A DNA stretch of 18,914 nt, taken from positions 1-18,914 of the forward strand of contig JALPMN010000558.1 of the NCBI GenBank assembly GCA_024243835.1. The letters are read 5' to 3'. The DNA is from Enteropsectra breve (lineage: Eukaryota > Microsporidia). A program made the position numbers and the translations under genes. The notes under the pieces are model-generated. The model saw nothing but the letters and a program-made list of their open reading frames with translations. It was not told where the DNA came from and did not search any database. The first letter of the stretch is position 1. Each line of letters opens with the position of its first letter. Below, one piece after another: positions 16,926 through 18,914 of the stretch.

Positions 16926-17361
16926 ATGCCAATTTTAAGGTAGAGATCATAAGCAAAACAGAGAACAAAATTCTGTGCAAAATTATGTACGGAATGAGCA
17001 GGTGGATAAAGAGTACCATTTCTCATTCAGCAATTCTAAGTCTCAGGAGGCAGACGTGATTATTAGCTCAAAGGAGGCACCTGGGGACAGTGCAGCAGAT
17101 GGCCTGTTGGGGATGGTTGAAATAAAATTTGAGAGCAAACTCGATACCTTCAACAAGGACGTTTCCAAAAAGCCCCAGATATAGCCAGCGATATACGCAC
17201 TTGAGCATCTTCCAAATTGGTATCCAGCAAAATGGAAAATCTCAGGGCACAGTGATCTACACAATGCTGAAAGCATTCTTTTGCTTCTTGCGTATGCTAT
17301 AGGAAACATAAGCCAGCTTGTCTATATGAAAAAATATCTCAGAGAGAAGAAATATCTGTAG
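16926..17361 (+). pseudogene. Frameshifted and stop-interrupted gene, product unknown
   Basis: The reading starts at ATG 16926 but meets TAG at 16941. One extra A in the AAGG at 16937-16940 would carry it into a frame that reads sensibly to about 17010 (segment VEIISKTENKILCKI). From there the sense moves to another frame, read as FSFSNSKSQEADVIISSKEA and onward to an in-frame TAG at 17182-17184. The same frame then continues with good codons (ALEHLPNWYPAKWKISG, then a hydrophobic LLLLAYAIGNISQLVYM) to TAG at 17359-17361. Two frame changes and one stop within 436 bp, with gene-like GC content, indicate a decayed gene rather than chance. The C-terminal hydrophobic segment suggests a membrane or secreted protein. 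The family is not recognised. Confidence 0.6.
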
Positions 17362-17735
17362 ATGCTTGTGAATCTAATATTAAATATTTTATAAATAAGC
17401 ATTTATTTTTTCAGAACATGCTCTTAAAACCATCTAATAAAAGTAAAATTGTTAAGAGTGGTATCTTGAGCAAATAATTTATAAGGTTATTGATGTCAAT
17501 TACTTTGGTTGTAAATACATGGCTTTTCCATGTGATACACATTAGTAAGTGAAACTTATAAACTTAATGCATTTATAATCATTTAAGATATTCTAGAGAT
17601 TTCAATCATATTCAAAAAATGTTTTCCAGGAATTTCTGAAAAAATGCGTTGGGTAAGTAAGAAAACGTAGCATGGGTAATAATTCATCAAACCGTGCAGT
17701 TAAATATTATTAATGATCTGCGATAACGCTCTCGG
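17362..17735. other. Intergenic region with a short perfect hairpin
   Basis: AT-rich sequence with no supported gene. It contains a 6-bp inverted repeat, ACATGG/CCATGT with a 5-nt CTTTT loop, at 17517-17533. Confidence 0.4.
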
Positions 17736-18090
17736 TTATTGAAGCTTATAACGATACTTTATTAAAAAATTTATGAATTTATGAATTCTGTTAAATATTT
17801 GTATTTTTATACCCCTAATGTCAATAAATAGTGTTAGCGTTGGTACTTCATCTTTTAACAATTCCTTTAAAAGACACAAATGCATAAGCGCGTAAATAAT
17901 ACTAGTTGTCCACTCTTTTCTGAAATCAAAGTAAAACCTTTTTGTATAGAGTTGTTAAACAATTTACAATCTTACAAGTTCTGTTGCAGCGGAGCAAAAG
18001 GATTTTATTTTCAGAATATTTTTCATCTATTGTGACACATGCATTCCTATAGCCTTGGATACCATCGAATGTTGTTCACAGTCTGTTTCT

Positions 18091-18108
18091 TTGGCAAAGA
18101 ATTGCCAA
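18091..18108. other. Perfect 7-bp hairpin
   Basis: TTGGCAA and TTGCCAA flank a 4-nt AGAA loop. It is not followed by a T run, so it is not an obvious terminator. It lies within the minus-strand relic and has no shown role. Confidence 0.4.
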
Positions 18109-18150
18109 TTTCTCTATCTAGATATCGTTTTAGTATTATCATGCCTTTTA

Positions 18151-18170
18151 ATTAAATTAAATTAAATTTA
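18151..18170. repeat. Short ATTAA microsatellite
   Basis: About four tandem units of a 5-bp AATTA-type repeat in AT-rich intergenic DNA. Confidence 0.6.
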
Positions 18171-18366
18171 CAGCTATGTAGATAGACAGTCCTTGTACAT
18201 TGGTTGTATTTGTATCTCAAGAAATAAAACTAGTCATTAATGATACTTCGTCCATCATAACATCTTTTGGCGTATAAATCACTGAGCACATAGGTATTGA
18301 TAGAATATGATCAATTAATTAATTTTCTAATTACATGCATATATTATAAAAAAATAATGATTTTAG

Positions 18367-18849
18367 ATGCTGAGATCCTTAAAACCATTAAGTTATCTTT
18401 GTGTCCTGGTAAAGGTTGTGCTAGCAGCTGTTGAAGAAGCAGCCCCAGTTGCAAATCCGATGCCAGGCCTGAAAAGCAAAAATTATGTATCGGTAGACAC
18501 AGCAGTGAAATTTATTTTAGCTTCAAAAAGCTTCAAAAGCAAGTTAAAAAGCGAATATGATAAAATGCTCGATGATCCATCATTTGACGCTTCAGCATGT
18601 ACTGAAAGAGATGATACTGCTGGACAGGCGCTTTGCTATTATATCACTAAAGCTTCCAATGATATTGGTTTTAAAGAAGGACATTTTAGCGATAACCTCG
18701 AGAAGTGTTATGCTAATGTTATGGAAGCCGTACGTTGGCATTCTTCTATATGGCGAAAAAGATTGCTTCCCGTCTTTATAACTTATATACAGCATTTTTC
18801 ATGCCAGTTCGTCAAGTTAACAACCAATTTCGTCACGCAAACACTCTAG
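18367..18849 (+). CDS. Small secreted protein of unknown function, C-terminal frame doubtful
   Basis: The frame gives 160 residues starting at ATG 18367. It has an N-terminal hydrophobic signal-like segment (SLKPLSYLCVLVKVVLAAV), with likely cleavage near residue 20-22. The mature part is helical and charged, with cysteines at 79, 90 and 114 that could pair outside the cell. After about residue 120 the sequence turns basic and irregular. A different frame from about 18730 reads more naturally (FFYMAKKIASRLYNLYTAFF) and runs to TAG at 18858-18860, so a one-base shift near 18720-18740 is suspected. No CCC motif precedes the ATG, unlike most genes here. The family is not recognised. It may be a degrading member of a secreted family. 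Confidence 0.6.
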   Translation: MLRSLKPLSYLCVLVKVVLAAVEEAAPVANPMPGLKSKNYVSVDTAVKFILASKSFKSKLKSEYDKMLDDPSFDASACTERDDTAGQALCYYITKASNDIGFKEGHFSDNLEKCYANVMEAVRWHSSIWRKRLLPVFITYIQHFSCQFVKLTTNFVTQTL

Positions 18850-18860
18850 TTCGTCAATAG
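18806..18860 (+). repeat. Imperfect 21-bp periodic repeat at the gene's 3' end
   Basis: TTCGTCA recurs at 18808, 18829 and 18850, exactly 21 bp apart, within longer similar units. In the alternative frame this gives a seven-residue repeat (VRQVNNQ, FRHANTL, VRQ), which supports that frame as the true C-terminus of the small secreted protein. Confidence 0.45.
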
Positions 18861-18914
18861 CAAAAATACCAAAAAAATTATTAATCAACTAACACATTTA
18901 TCTATCATCACAAT

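Larger units (their letters stand above)
17736..18291 (-). pseudogene. Multi-frame gene relic, tentatively Sec14/CRAL-TRIO-like
   Basis: Three protein-like minus-strand segments follow one another in different frames. Segment 1 (18291-18217) begins at ATG with about 24 codons before TGA (PMCSVIYTPKDVMMDEVS region). Segment 2 (18075-17926) has 49 open codons including NKILLLRCNRTCKIVNCLTT. Segment 3 (17954-17736) has 72 open codons including RFYFDFRKEWTTSIIYALMH and then PTLTLFIDIRGIKI. The order of an LLR-x-R-type helix followed by a hydrophobic strand ending in D-x-x-G resembles the CRAL-TRIO fold of phosphatidylinositol-transfer proteins (LLRFLRARKF, then DLKG). The spacing is shorter than in intact Sec14. 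The family guess is weak. The relic reading is moderate, because long open frames arise by chance in AT-rich DNA. Confidence 0.35.

Noticed and set aside
1..18914. tRNA, rRNA or CRISPR elements.
   Set aside because: I searched by eye for B-box-like GGTTCGAATCC patterns, rRNA core sequences and regularly spaced repeats on both strands and found none convincing.

Overview
The window most resembles a microsporidian nuclear genome. It has short intronless genes, a 75-residue Sec61-gamma, a eukaryotic-type uS4, unpaired ABCG half-transporters, and a CCC triplet 0-7 nt upstream of the start in eight of ten gene or relic starts. A CCC start-proximal motif is a known microsporidian feature; no genus can be named from the sequence. 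Intergenic DNA is AT-rich and long for a microsporidian (often 0.3-1 kb), and it holds what look like decayed gene pieces.

Layout, left to right. 1-722: AT-rich, with two gene-like frames lacking a usable start (27-227 plus, 344-478 minus). 723-2798 and 3249-5342: two tandem ABCG half-transporters, clearly duplicates, both lacking the last glycine of the Walker A motif. Between them lie a 25-bp tandem repeat and a possible small minus-strand frame. 5535-9066: one apparently complete non-LTR retrotransposon of the R4/Dong type. It has an uninterrupted 1156-residue protein (reverse transcriptase, CCHC knuckle, PD-(D/E)XK endonuclease) and is bounded by a 13-bp target-site duplication. 9459-11728 (minus): a secreted protein of unknown function split into two frames by one base in an A5/T5 run. 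12244-12471 (minus): SSS1, the gamma subunit of the ER translocon. 12838-14028 (minus): a basic, coiled-coil protein, tentatively Dsn1/Mis13-like (kinetochore). 14599-15471 (minus): a polytopic membrane protein of unknown function. 16216-16788 (plus): ribosomal protein uS4. 16926-17361 (plus): a pseudogene with two frame changes and an in-frame stop. 17736-18291 (minus): a multi-frame relic, tentatively Sec14/CRAL-TRIO-like. 18367-18849 (plus): a small secreted protein whose C-terminal frame is doubtful.

The genes do not form an operon or pathway. Two housekeeping functions (translation, ER translocation) sit among lineage-specific transporters, secreted proteins and membrane proteins. The retroelement lies between the transporter pair and the secreted gene and has interrupted no visible gene. 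The most unusual points are the intact R4/Dong element with its exact duplication, the parallel Walker A change in both transporters, and a 16-nt sequence shared just upstream of two unrelated genes (ABCG copy 2 and uS4).
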